This document shows, one piece after another, positions 45,077-56,589 of a DNA stretch of 64,000 nt; within the stretch, counting starts at the first letter, position 1; the number at the start of each line of letters is the position of its first letter. The translations under genes were made by a program, and so were the position numbers. Under the pieces are notes generated by a model. The model was not told where the DNA came from. It did no database searches and was given only the letters and a program-made list of their open reading frames with translations. The stretch is from Tulasnella sp. 424 (lineage: Eukaryota > Basidiomycota > Agaricomycetes > Cantharellales > Tulasnellaceae). The DNA lies in the NCBI GenBank assembly GCA_019633425.1, contig WSUB01000049.1, forward strand, positions 62,001 to 126,000. Reading direction: 5' to 3'.

Positions 45077-48000
45077 GTGAGCAAGCCCTCTTCAGTAGCT
45101 ACCCAGAGGTCTTCCTCAAATATAAGCACCGGGGTCATGGGTCTGTTATCGTATCTACAGTCAGTCGTAGTTACCGCCTGGGCCACTCAATCCCCTTTCT
45201 CCACCACACCGGTCACCGATACACCCACCCACTCCCGCGAGCCCAGCGTTCTATTACCAGTAGTCTCTGTTGAAGATGGCGTAAGCGTCTCAAGGGACAT
45301 CATCCCCTCTTCCTCCTCTTCTAGACTATGTGAGTGCTCAGCCTCTCTCCGTCCCCATGCGATTGACGCATTTCCGGATTTGACTGACCGTTCCACAATC
45401 CCCCTCCTCCTCCATCCTCTCTGTTCCCCTCGCGTCTCACTTCTTGTTATTTGCGGCTGGTACCAACTTTCAAGCCATCGATGCGAATGACTCTTTAGGC
45501 CCTTCAGCAGTGGCAACGACTGCTACTGCAGCGCCGCCCGTCGTAAACGGTTCAGCGGGAACCCGGTCTCCGTCCAAGGGCGAAGCGTCCAAAGCATTCG
45601 GTTCATCATCCGCCCAAACACCAACTACTAACCCTTCGTCGACGGCAGCTTCTTCAACCGCTGCGCTATCTCCAACTCCTTCAAATGCTTCAACCGCTGC
45701 GACCTCATCCGCCGTACCGCCCAGGCGAAAACTCGATGCCAATAAACTATTCCAGGCTCCGACCTCCTTTGCACCCCAACAGGTTGGCAGTCCCAGGTTG
45801 GGACATCAGCCACCTGTGATGCAGCATCAGCAGCAACAGCCGCCTGGCCCCGTCCTAGCGCCAGGACAGATGCCTGGTCAACCACCGTATCCTCCTCAGC
45901 AAATGCAGATAGAATGGAAGCAGCCTCAGTATGGTGGTTGGGTGGGTTTTTTCTCTCGGCGATTTAGTTTTTGGGATTTTCGGCTGACGACTGGTTTTTT
46001 TTACCCCTTTCGCAGCAACCTCAATATCCTCAATCTCCGTACATGAACCCCGAGTGGTACTCTCATATGCAGCATCCTCACATGCATCAACATCCGCATC
46101 AACCTCCATACGTGCAACCCCCTGACGCTCCACATCAACCATTCGCTCAATCTCTTCCTCCGGCGCAACAAACTCCTACAACTGCTACCATGTCTCCTGG
46201 CACAGGACCCATGCCTGCTCTCCCCCCGCCATCTTCAAGCACGCCCGTCCCTCACCCCAATGTTCCTCAGATTAATACCAGCGTTCCTCCCTCTACACCT
46301 GCCACACCCCCTTCTGCTCCACCGACGACCTCGTTAACGCCCAGTGCAACAGAATTCGTGACAGGTAGCATGAGCGGGCCTTCTCCAACGACGCCTTCCC
46401 CCGGCTTCCCATTACCTAAAAACTCTATCAGGATCAGCAACCCGAACACCGGCGAAGCTGTTGTGCTCAGACCGCCGGATGTGGGGCATACTAGGAACTT
46501 GTCGAGAGATACCGCCACGGTCCATGAGAGCTCGCCGTTGCGAAAGGTGCAGATTCGAACGGAGAGCCCGCTGGACAAGAAGGCTCCGTCGCTCTCTCGT
46601 ACCGCCTCTGCTTCGAGCGTTGCCACCCCTGCGTCTGCTTCGCCGAAGCCTGGATCCACGTCTTTTCCTCCCAAACCAATCCTTCCTCCGATTGCCACGG
46701 GTGGATATAGGCCGCGCATGCAACGCCCTGTTCCTGGTCCGCTCGACCTCTCCTCGACTCAGCAGCGGGCACCTCTTACGCCCCGCCGGCCGAGCGTTTT
46801 GGCCTCTGCGAGGAAGATCGACGATTTGGACAGGGTGACGTACCCTGTGGGTATCAAGGCTCCTTCCGTGGAATTGAATCAAGGTCAGGCCAAGGGTGGC
46901 AAGTACAAGTGAGTGACATCGTGCTTTTTGGTGAGGGTGGGGTTTGGGTTGCTGATACGCTTGGTCCTTTGTAGGTACGACCGCGACTTCCTCTTGCAAT
47001 TCATGCAGGTTTGCAAGGACAAGCCCGACAACCTCGGCAGCCTTGATGCTCTTGGAATTGAGCGCGGTGCTCCAGGCGATGACAACGGTGGCCCCTTCTT
47101 CGGATCTGGTGGTCGTGCTCAAGGTCGTCGGATGACCTCTATGGGTCCACCTGGACCCAATCGTTCGGCTTCTCTGAACATGGGCCTTGGTCTCAACTTC
47201 CCAGGTGGCAAAAACGCCCCGACGCCGTTCGGCAGCATGGGCAACTTCTCGTCTACGCCGTCGAGGCTGACAAGCGAGGAGCGGTTCGCTCAGTCCAATA
47301 ATGGTAGAGACAGGGCTGTTAGCGGTAGCTCAGCATTCATGCGCAACAACCCGATCAGCAGGAGCTCGAGCGAAGGTGGTGTTGGTGGACCTAATGCCGT
47401 CCCGCCCAGTTCAAGAGAAGCGAATAGGACAAGATCTCAACGTGGAAGAGCGCGGAACGATTCGCTCAAGCCCAATGCATCTCAGCTGTCTCAACAGCAG
47501 CAGCAACAGCAAGAGGCCCTCAGTGGACTTGAGCCGGTTCCGGCCTCGCAACAATCGGAGAACCGATGGAGTCGGATCAGGCTCCATGTGGATGAGAACT
47601 CGCCCGAGTTTGTGGAGCGAAAGGTCAAAGGGCTGTTGAACAAGTTGACGTTGGAGAACTTTGATTCGGTTTCGAACCAGATCATCGGCTGGGCGAACAA
47701 GTCTGAAAACGAAAAGAACGGCGCGACGTTGATCTTGGTCATCAAGCTCGTCTTTGAAAAAGCCACCGATGAGGCTTATTGGTCCGAGATGTACGCGCGG
47801 CTGTGCAGGAAGATGATGGAGCAGATCTCTGGCAGCGTTCAAGACGATAACATCTGGAACAACGCTGGTGAACCGATCGTTGGTGGTCATTTGTTCCGCA
47901 AGTACCTGCTCAACCGGTGTCAGGAGGACTTTGAGCGTGGTTGGTCCCAGAAGGAGTCCGCTCAAGCTGCAGCTGCTCTCAAAGCCGCAGACGACAAGGC

Positions 48001-48500
48001 CGCCGCAGAGGCTGCCTCGAAGGCTAACGGGGACGACAAGGAGCCCGTCTTGTACTCGGACGAATACTACGCCTTCCTCAAGGCCAAGCGCCAATCTCAA
48101 GGTCTCGTCCGCTTCTTCGGCGAGCTGTTCAAGTTGCAAATGCTTACGGAGCGTATTATGCACGAGTGCATCAAGAGGGTCCTGAAGATCGACAATCCCG
48201 AAGAAGAGGAGATCGAGAGCTTGTGCACGCTGTTGACGACGGTTGGACAAACTCTTGATACGCCCAAGGCGAAAGGCCATATGAATATCTACTTTGGGAG
48301 GATGCAGATATTGGTGGATAACCCGAACGTCGCGTTGAGGATCCGGTATATGGTTTTGGTGAGTTTGAGGGTGTGAGAGTTTGTTTGGGGGTTAGGGCTG
48401 ATGATTCCTCTCTGCGTAGGATGTTATCGAGCTCAGGGGACGCAATTGGAGACCGAGGAATGCGGCTGCAGGTCCCTCTACGATTGCACAGTTCGCGAAG
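45077..48500 (+). CDS. eIF4G-like protein 2: eIF4E-binding motif plus MIF4G, truncated before MA3
   Basis: Exon equivalents 45077-45329, 45457-45941, 46016-46908, 46975-48358 and 48420-48500 keep phase. The N-terminus is low-complexity, with QYPQSPYMNPEWYSHMQHP and NSIRISNPNTGEAVVL. The eIF4E-binding YDRDFLLQFMQVCKDKPD opens the fourth exon, and MIF4G (FVERKVKGLLNKL to RIRYMVLDVIEL) fills its second half. This is the classical eIF4G order. After the exon ending 48500 the donor is present, but the sequence leaves eIF4G near 48540, so the linker and MA3 are missing. Lesions: the ancestral start is GTG at 45077 (nearest in-frame ATG 45137), and the first intron acceptor reads GG instead of AG at 45455-45456. 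A product could start within exon 2 or 3. It is either a truncated paralogue or a recent pseudogene. Confidence 0.62.
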
Positions 48501-48900
48501 GTATGTATGAAGTGGAAAGGTCGTCTATGAGGGTGTCATTAATTTACTCTCTATAATCCACATAGGCCCGCTTCTTCAACGACGGCCGTTATTAGGGAAT
48601 CTTGGCCTCTGATTCGCTCTTGTTTGGTTGAGCCACTTGGTGTTCTTCGGTTCCAACTTTCTACTTTTCTGATTGGCTATCGATCCCCCTCGATCCACTC
48701 GGCCTTCGGTCCCGAGCCATCACCACCAATTCCATTTGTCCCCCAGAAGCTAAATACTGTATTTTTATGCTATTATAGCTGGACACCAAGCTGGTTTGAA
48801 TTTTATTCTCACTTCGCGTGATGTCCGACCTTCAAAACTTTCCCGTAACTGCATTTTGGTTGAACCACCTACCCACTCTTCATCGAACATAAAAGCTCTT
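48501..48900. other. junction between eIF4G copy 2 and an X fragment
   Basis: Similarity to the eIF4G intron ends near 48540. The rest up to 48900 is unique and shows no gene. Confidence 0.4.
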
Positions 48901-49400
48901 TTCTTACCACTTTCACTGCCTCAGTACCTCCGTCTTCGCGCGATATTGGTCCGGCCACTTCTTCAGGAAGACGCTAGAGCCTTTCGGGCGGAACTGCGAC
49001 CGCGGCTGCGCAGCTTGAGAAGACGGGCTGAAGACCGTCACAATCTTGCGTCGTTTACCTCGGCTGCGATGGTGCCGGAGGGGTAGGTCAATGAGGAGGA
49101 GGTAGTGGAGCAGGTCTATGAGGAGGAAGTTGACGGGCAGGTTTATGAGGAGGAGGTCGAGGGGCAGCCTGTCAATGAGGAGGAGCCAGAGGGGCAGGTC
49201 AATGGCGAAGAGGTGGACGGACAAGGCAATGCGGAGGAAGTCGAGGTATCCCACAAGAGGAAGAGGCCTCATCGTGGAGGGAAGACATCTCGTACGAGGA
49301 AACATAAGCACCAGACGGACAAAGGGGAAGAGGTTTATCCCGCCGGAGAGGATCAAGACGTTGGTGAGTAAGTGTTTCATCGCTCATTCCTCTGTTTGCC
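48901..49400 (+). pseudogene. family X C-terminal fragment
   Basis: Encodes YLRLRAILVRPLLQEDARAF, then AELRPRLRSLRRRAE, the second half of the 50-residue X module. A TAG follows at 49084, then acidic repeats (EEEVDGQVYEEEVEGQ) and SHKRKRPHRGGKTSRTRKHK. The final GEDQDVG keeps CAA where copies B, E and F have a stop. No upstream X exons are attached. Confidence 0.75.
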
Positions 49401-50327
49401 TCAGGCACTGGTATCTAACTAGTCGATCGTTCAGCGTCGGTCAAGGACCTCTGCGCCACTTTCGACTCAAGACAAAACCCTGTCGCCATCAACCGCCACT
49501 CCCCAAGGCTTACTCGCCTGTAGTAAAGATGTTGAACATGGTGGAGTATCTATGTTACCCCGACTAGAGTAACCTCACCCCCTTGACCACAATCCGAAAG
49601 CATGATAGTTTTCCCGTCTAATCACGCCAGAAATTCCATTTCGTGTAGCTTCTATGGCTCTCCGAAGCCAGAATATGGAGTCCGGTCTGGAAGCCAGATT
49701 CTGAAATAGTTAGCTATGCCTTCTCTTTCCCGGCGCGTGCTGCTCAATCCAACGAGCATGTCAGGACGGAGTTGGATCACGGTGAGGAGAAAACCTAGTT
49801 GGATCAAACGGCGAGGTGAAGTCTACGAATCCCACAGGAAAAAGAATTTATTTTGACGCCGCGACGAGTCTGGTCACAGCCGAATGAAGCTGCTGTAGAG
49901 CGTTTTTGTCGGGTATGTTTTGGCAAGTCGGAAACGATGCTATTGGGCTTGTTGGCCTAGTATTAGCCAGAGTAGCATTGCTGCTATTGACCGTCCATCG
50001 AGGATTTGAGGAGGGTCATGCATTCGGATTCGCTGGGCGACGTGATTTATTTCAATTCGTTGCCGCGACTGACTGATAACGCCGGGGCTGGCAAGTAAAG
50101 GCCAATCTTGAAAAGTAGCGCCTGTTGTGTTGATAAAAATGAGGTTGGCAATGCGTCATGGTCTTGGCTTTGGTCATCGGCTTTAAAAATGACGGAGGTG
50201 AGCAAGCTGTGGCTGGATAAGGCGAGCGCGAGAGGTTCGAATCCTGGTCTCTCTATTTTCCCCAACCTCGTCGCAACCACTTGCCACTTCCTCGACGCAC
50301 TTCGCTGCTATTTTCGTAACCTTTATC
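49401..50327. repeat. CBM1-tail-derived sequence and X leader before copy E
   Basis: 49515-49640 matches the downstream part of the CBM1 tails (39090-39220). 49700-50327 is the X leader with GGTTCGAATCC at 50234-50244. Confidence 0.6.
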
Positions 50328-51844
50328 ATGAGATTTATCACCATCGTCGTTCTTGTTCTTGCCTACGGGCCAGCCATTTTTGATCTCGCCGTAACCGGTC
50401 GAGGGGGTAAGGATACACTGCTTCCCTTCGTTCCCCCACCCTCTCTGATTTTCCCCTCTTACAGTCCATCGACCCACCCAAACATCGACCACGGACTGGG
50501 CCTTGGCCCAGTTTTACACGTCGGAGATAGGCAAGCCGAGCCTTGCCATTCCCCCAACCGGTTTGGCGGGTGCAGCGATCACGTCTGACCACAACAATCA
50601 GGGTAAGTTTCCATTTTCGGTGCAGCTTCCTCGATCGCTCGTTTCTCGCTCTCTCCCGGCCATCACCGCTGACTCTCTGCGTGCTCACGATCGAAAGATT
50701 TCAATGTAGACTCGGCGGTTTCGATCCGGACCACAGTCCACGTCACCTCACGCCGTGCACTCGCCAACGTCGGCAGCTTCGTCAACAGCTTCAACCATCG
50801 TCAACTTGACCGGCAATGGCGGTACATCCGTGGCTGGTGGCAATTCAACTCCGGAAGGGTTATCGACGAAGGCCACACTATCTGCATCGACTTCCTTCCA
50901 TTCCTGGCGGTGATCTTGACCATCTGGAAGAAACGAGCTACCGAAGACCTTGCTAGATTCATCGGTCGACAACTTCTGGGTGCCCCGACCACGTGTACTG
51001 GAGTTGTCACCGTCTTTGAAGAGCTTCGCCGAGCACAAGAGGTAAATTATTATTTCTTGGCTCTCCCGGTCTCCTAGTTCACTGAATACCTTGTCGGATT
51101 GTTTCTCCACCAGGTTCCAGGAGCAGCGCCCGCGTCCAGCGAGATTGTTCGCGTCTCGAAGGCGCACAGCTCGGGCCCAAAAGTAAATTACGCTCTTGAC
51201 CTTTTGTGCGAAATGGCTTACTCATTGATTTTATTTAGGGCCCAAACTCTCGACGGATCATCGTCGATACGCTTTTGGTTTTTCTGGGCGGGTTTGTGGT
51301 CATCCACTACGAGGCGGTCAATGATCGTGCCTTCTGGACCGTCACCATCATCCTCAATCCCAGACCAAGCTCTTCCTCGGCCGTTTCCCGACGTACGGAC
51401 AATATCTACCGGGTAGTCCCTAAGCGCACCGTTGCGCTCCCCACCCGTGGTTTGATCGAGGCTGGGCCCCCAGTCGTTCGTCGGGGAGGGGAACCACTGA
51501 CCTCACACGAGCAAGTCGCCCAACCAAACGTCTCCCCGAGGCGACGGCCAGGATCTGCCTCCTCGTCCTTCACCACCGTCCACTCGGTAGAAGGGGTGCT
51601 AGTCATGGCTTCTTCATTCATCGGCGAGGACCTTCACTGGTCCGTTCAGTTCTATCCCTTCCAACACTACCACATCTCCCATCATACCGACAACGACCGC
51701 TACAAAGAAGAGTTGATTCAAACGGACGTTGACATACCTCTCCCCGACTCTCCCGAGCTCCATGGCCTTGACCGCTCAACTTGCAGCCTGGACCTCTATC
51801 ATTACAACAAAGAGGAAGAAGCTGATCCCTCCAGAGAGCATTAA
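50328..51844 (+). CDS. family X orphan membrane protein, copy E (short form)
   Basis: Exons 50328-50406, 50465-50602, 50710-51041, 51114-51182 and 51239-51844 give 407 residues with all GT-AG junctions and phases intact. Leader MRFITIVVLVLAYGP, then DWALAQFYTSEIGKPSLAIP, then RRALANVGSFVNSF and QWRYIRGWWQFNSGRVID. A hydrophobic FLPFLAVILTIW is followed by KKRATEDLARFIGRQLLGAP. The second membrane segment is VDTLLVFLGGFVVIHYEAV, then the conserved DNIYRVVPKRTVALPTRGL. The C-terminus is short: no 50-residue module and almost no Glu repeats, ending soon after LPDSPELHGLDRST. Intron 3 uses an acceptor three bases downstream of that in B, which drops one Gln. It looks intact. Confidence 0.68.
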
Positions 51845-52880
51845 GTCGTTGGTAAGTATTTCATCGCTCATTCCTCTGTTTGCCTCAAGCACTGGCATCT
51901 AACGAGTCGATCGTTCAGCGTCGGTCAAGGATCCCAGCGCCACTTTCGACCCAAGATACCCTTTCCCCAATCAACACCATTTCCAACCCATCTCGTCCTT
52001 CCAGCTCGACCCAGCCGATCCAAGGTGGAATTCAACGAAGCCGAACCGAACAATAGAGCAACACCATCCTCACTCCTCAGAGGAAAACCATTAACCCGGC
52101 TCTCCGGGTGATGGGAGCATCCAGTCGGTAAGTTGTTTTTTTTCCGCCTGATCGAAGCCCCCAGTACGGCGTTCCAGTGCGTAACACGTAACGGCGAGCG
52201 TGGACGATGAAGAGTCCGAGGGACGGAGGAAAGAAATCCTCCTCACCCCTCAAGGACTCCATCGATCCGCACTCGCGATCGGTTACGGCGCATTCTGAAG
52301 TCGCTGACTGTGGATGAGGCGTTCCGGACGTCCTTCCCTACTTTGGGGAAGGCTTTCGAACGACCTTGGCGCGCGTTCGTCTGTTGGCTATTCGTAAATG
52401 CGAATAGGATGGACGGACGTTCCCTGCCATGTGTAGCGGGGATAACCCCCATGGTATGGTGAGATCAGGCCGGCTTGGATGTTCCTTTCTTCGTGAGGCT
52501 CGGTGAGTTTCGGTCGTTTGCTTTTTTGGTCGGGGACGGTTTCGTTTAGACTGTTGCTCTTGGATTGGGAGGCGAACGGTGGGTAGGGCCTTTCTGGCTG
52601 GGATTGGCACTCGTTTTCAATCGGGTCGGGGATCCTTGAATCGTACACGTCGATGCTCCTTTCATTTGGTGCGCTCTTACTCTGGTTTTGGATTGCATGT
52701 TTCCTCTTTCTTCCACATTGGCTTGAGGTTGCTGTCCGTGTCGTTTGTCTCCCCCATTGTAGCTTATCCGTCTTATCCTGGTCTGGCTCTTGTCTGGTCT
52801 ACGTGTAAATAGAATAAATTATTCTTCTTTCCCAGAGTCTACAGCTGCGCACACATCCTAATTAGAGAATTACGGCAAGA
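51845..52880. repeat. family X 3' block, copy E
   Basis: Core at 52432. It ends with TGTAAATAGAATAAATTATTC (about 52803), which contains AATAAA and could be a polyadenylation signal, then CACACATCCTAATTAGAGA. This ending is shared with copy F only. Confidence 0.65.
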
Positions 52881-53074
52881 CCTAAAATAGACCATCTGTG
52901 GGGCGACAGTACCCCAGATAACCCCTTACAACCAGTAGCAACCAGAATAAGGGAGGAAAACAAGTCAATGGGAACAGTCGAGATGGGAAATCAAGGCTTT
53001 TGGCTGAAATACCTGTCCAGGTCCACAGTCAGAGATCAATAAGGGGAAACGTCGTTTTTGCAACGTTGTACAAA

Positions 53075-53106
53075 AACGGGGAACCTTTCTCCGTTAAACC
53101 CGAGCC
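53075..53106 (+). promoter_or_regulatory. conserved upstream block of eIF4G copy 3
   Basis: AACGGGGAACCTTTCTCCGT followed by TAAACCCGAGCC. AACGG(G)GA and TCTCCGTT pair as an imperfect palindrome. Confidence 0.45.
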
Positions 53107-53487
53107 CGTTTTCTGACTTTCGTTTTACGTCGTTTGTGCGAGCTTGAACCGCCACCCCTCGGCTCCTCCACCTCGACGCGTGCAGGCAGTCAAGACCGGC
53201 TGACGACGTACAGACGGAGAACTTTGAATATTTGACTCTGAGGAGCCGATTTTTGTTACGAGGTACCAGGTGGGGAACAGAACAAACAGTCCACCCCATT
53301 TCTTTAAAAGGCACAGGCCGTCGTTCAACCACTTACGAGCATCGAGCACGTCCAACCTTTCGATAGAAAGTACAAAAGACATTTGCAGTCCAACTTATTC
53401 ATTCAATTAGTTTATGTACGACTTACTTTGACACTCTTGCCCTCTCCACCCTCAATACGCCACTAACACCCTCCCCTCTCTACAGCA

Positions 53488-56061
53488 ATGAGCAAGCCTT
53501 CTTCAGTAGCTACCCAGAAGCCTTCCGCAAATACGAGCGCCTGGGCCAACGATCCTCCATCCCAGCTACAGCAAGCTACCACCAGTCCTTCTCGTTCCCC
53601 CTCATCCACCAAACTGGTCACTAATAAGCCCACCCACTCCCGCAAGTCTAGCATTCTTTCACCAGCAGTCTCTGTCAAGGATGGCGTGAGCGTCCAAGGG
53701 GTATTGTCCCCTCTTCCTTCTCTCATATATCTTGTGAGTGCTCCGAGTTGTCCCTCTGTCTCCATGCAATCGATGTATTTCGGATCCGGCTGACTATTCC
53801 ACGCCCGACCTCGCCCCTTACTCTCCGTCTCCTTTCCGTGTCTCTCTTTGTCTGCTCAGCTGGCATCAACTTTGGGACTATCGATGTAAACGGCTCTTCC
53901 GGCCCTTTTGGCCTTTCGGCAGCGGCATCGACTGCCACAGCAGCGCCGCCTGTCGTAAACGGTTCCGCGGGAACCCCGCCTCCGTTCAAGAATATCCAGG
54001 CCACACCCCCACCGCCCAAAGCATTTGGTTCGTTACCAGCCCAAGCGCCCTCTACTAATCCATCGTCGACGGCAGCTTCTGCGACTGCCGCTCCATCTGC
54101 GACCCCATCAAATTCTTCAACCGCTGCGACCTCATCCGTCGCACCGTCCAAGAGAACATTCGATACGAACAAATTATTCCAGGCTCCTACCTCTTCTGCA
54201 CCACGCAAGGGAAAAGAGGAACGAGAACGCAAGAGGCGCGAAGAGGTCGCCATTTGCAAGAGCGAGCCTGACAACCTCAGCAGCCTCAACTCTCTTGGAA
54301 TCAAGCACGGCGCTTCAGACGATGATAACAACGGGCCTTACTTTGGATCTACCGGTCGTAGCCAAGTTCGTTGGATAGGCACCATGGGCCCACCAGCGGA
54401 GAAACGTCCGGTTTCTACGAACGTGGGACTCGGTCTCAACTTCCCAGGCAGCAAAAGCGGCTCAGCGCCGTTCGTCAGCATGGGCAACTTCTCTTCTACG
54501 GCGTCGAGGATAACAAGCGAAGAGCGGCTTGCTCCGTCTAATAATATAGACAGGGCTGTTAGCGGTGGTTCAAAGTTTATACGCAACATCCCGATGAGCA
54601 TGAGTTCGAGCCAAAGTGGTGTCGGTGGTATTGGTGGATCTAATGCCGTCCGGCTCAGTTCAAGAGAAGCGAATAGGCTAAGATCTCAGCGCGGAAGGGA
54701 GCGGAAGGATTTGCTCAAGCATAATACAACTCGGCCCTCCCAACAGCAGCAACAACAGGCTCTCCCCGGACCGCTCGACCTTTTTTCGACTCAGCAGCGG
54801 GCGCCTCTTGCGCCCGATTTGCCGAGCGCGTTGCCGTTTGCGAGGAAGATCGACGATTTGGACAGCTTGACGTATCCCGAGGGTATCAAGACTCCGTCTG
54901 TGGAGTTGATTCAAGATCAGACCAAGGGCGGAAAATACAAGTGAGTGATTTGTTTGATTGCGGTTTTGGTAAGGTTTGGATTCGTGTGCTGATACGCTTA
55001 GTCTTTATAGTTACGACCGCGATTTCCTCCTGCAATTCATGGCGATTTGCAAGGACAAGCCTGACAACCTCAGCAGCCTTGAAGGCCTTGGAATCGAACG
55101 TGGTGCTGGAGGCCATGACAACCGTGGCCCTTTTTTCGGATCTGGTGGACGTGCTCAGCCTCATCGGATGACCTCTCTGAACATGGGACGAAGAAAGCGG
55201 AAGGATTTGCTCAAGCCCAATACAACCCAGCCCTCCCAACAGCAGCAGCAGCAGGAACAAAAGGCTCTCCCCGGACCGCTTGACCTTTCTTCGACTCAGC
55301 AACGGGCGCCTCTCACGCCCGATTTGCCGAGCCCGTTGGCGTTTTTGAGGAAGGTCGACGATTTGAACAGCTTAACGTATCCCGAGGGTATCAAGACTCC
55401 GTCGGTGGGGTCGAATCAAGATCAGGCCAAGGGTGAAAAGTACAAGTGAGTGATTCCTCTGATTATGCTTATGTTGGGGTTTGGATTCGTGTGCTGATGC
55501 GCTTGGTCCTGTAGGTACGACCGCGACTTCCTGCTGCAGTTCATGGTGATTTGCAAGGACAAGCCCGACAGCCTCAGCAGCCTTGACGCCCTTGGAATCG
55601 AGCGTGGTGCTGGAGGTGATGATGCCAACGGCCCTTCTTTCGGATCTACTGGTCGTAACCAAGGTCGTCGGATGGGCACCATGGGCCCACCGGCGAGGAA
55701 TCGTTCAAAGTTTATACGCAACATCCCGATGAGCATTGGGCCTTCGAGCCAAGGTGACGTTGGTGATGTTGGTGGACCTAACGCTGTCCCGCCCCGTCCA
55801 AGAAAAGCGAACAGGACAAGATCTCAGCGCGGAAGAAAGCGGAAGAATTTGCTCGGGCCCAATACAACCCAGCCCTCCCAACAACAGCAGCAGGAGGAAC
55901 AACAGGCCCTCCCCGGACCGCTTGACCTTTCTTCGACTCAGCAGCGGGCGCCTCTTACGCCCGATTTGCCGAGCGTGCTGGCGTCTGCGGGGAAGATTGA
56001 CGATTTGAACAGCTCAACGTATCCCGAGGGTATCAAGACTCCGTCTGTGGAGTTGAATTAA
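53488..56061 (+). CDS. eIF4G-like protein 3: tandem eIF4E-binding exons, no MIF4G or MA3
   Basis: The 5' exon (53488-53733) keeps the ATG of MSKPSSVATQKPSANTS, but a one-base deletion near 53694 breaks its phase with the next exon. In-frame translation could instead start at ATG 53748. Exons 53860-54940, 55011-55445 and 55515-56061 join cleanly. The first has INFGTIDVNGSSGPF and AAPPVVNGSAG, then KGKEERERKRREEVAICKSE in place of an eIF4E motif, then PDNLSSLNSLGIKHG. The second and third each open with YDRDFLLQFM.ICKDKPD (residues Y, L and L of the YxxxxL-hydrophobic motif intact) and end with LTYPEGIKTPSV and a KYK or N end. There is no MIF4G. A protein with two eIF4E-binding sites and no eIF4A or eIF3 docking would compete with eIF4G, like a 4E-BP; that role is inferred. 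Confidence 0.65.
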
Positions 56062-56340
56062 GATCATACCAAGGGCGGAAAGAACAAGTGAGTGATTTCT
56101 TTGATTATGGTTTTGGTGAGGTTTGGATTCGTGTGCTGATACGCTTGGTCCTGTAGGTACGACTGCGACTTTCGGCTGCAGTCCATGGCGATTTCCAAGG
56201 ACAGGCCCGACAACCTTAGTAGCCTCGACGCCCTTGAAATCGAGCGTGGGTCTCATAACCGTCTCTTCTAGTGATGGAATTATTTCTATTGAAGAGATTC
56301 CAGCGTGGCAGAGACTGCAACATCCCCAATTCTGAAGTAA
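56062..56340 (+). pseudogene. fourth eIF4E-binding exon, decayed
   Basis: The third repeat exon should run to a GTGAGT donor at 56088, but a TAA at 56059 stops it. After an intron ending CTGTAG at 56156, a further copy (56157-56271) reads YDCDFRLQSMAISKDRPDNL. The key Leu is changed to Arg, and it ends in a TAG. It shows that the exon was amplified at least three times here. Confidence 0.75.
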
Positions 56341-56589
56341 CTGGGCACTTTTCAGAGAGATGGGCATCTGTATTTCGTAAGCCCGTTCATTAAGAACGGG
56401 ACCTTGGTCAAGTACATCGTCCTGAACCTAAGCGTCAACCGTATCAAGCTAGGATGTCCGCGACTCGAACTGATGAGCTCCTAGCTTAGGACGATGTGGG
56501 TTTGAACAGATGGCCGAGCAGCCGAGACTGCAGGCGCGATTTGCCGGGATAAAATCAACTACGAATTCCCTGAACGTTCTCATCCCTTA
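56341..56589. other. no gene seen
   Basis: Short unique stretch between the decayed eIF4G end and the X flank module. Confidence 0.4.
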
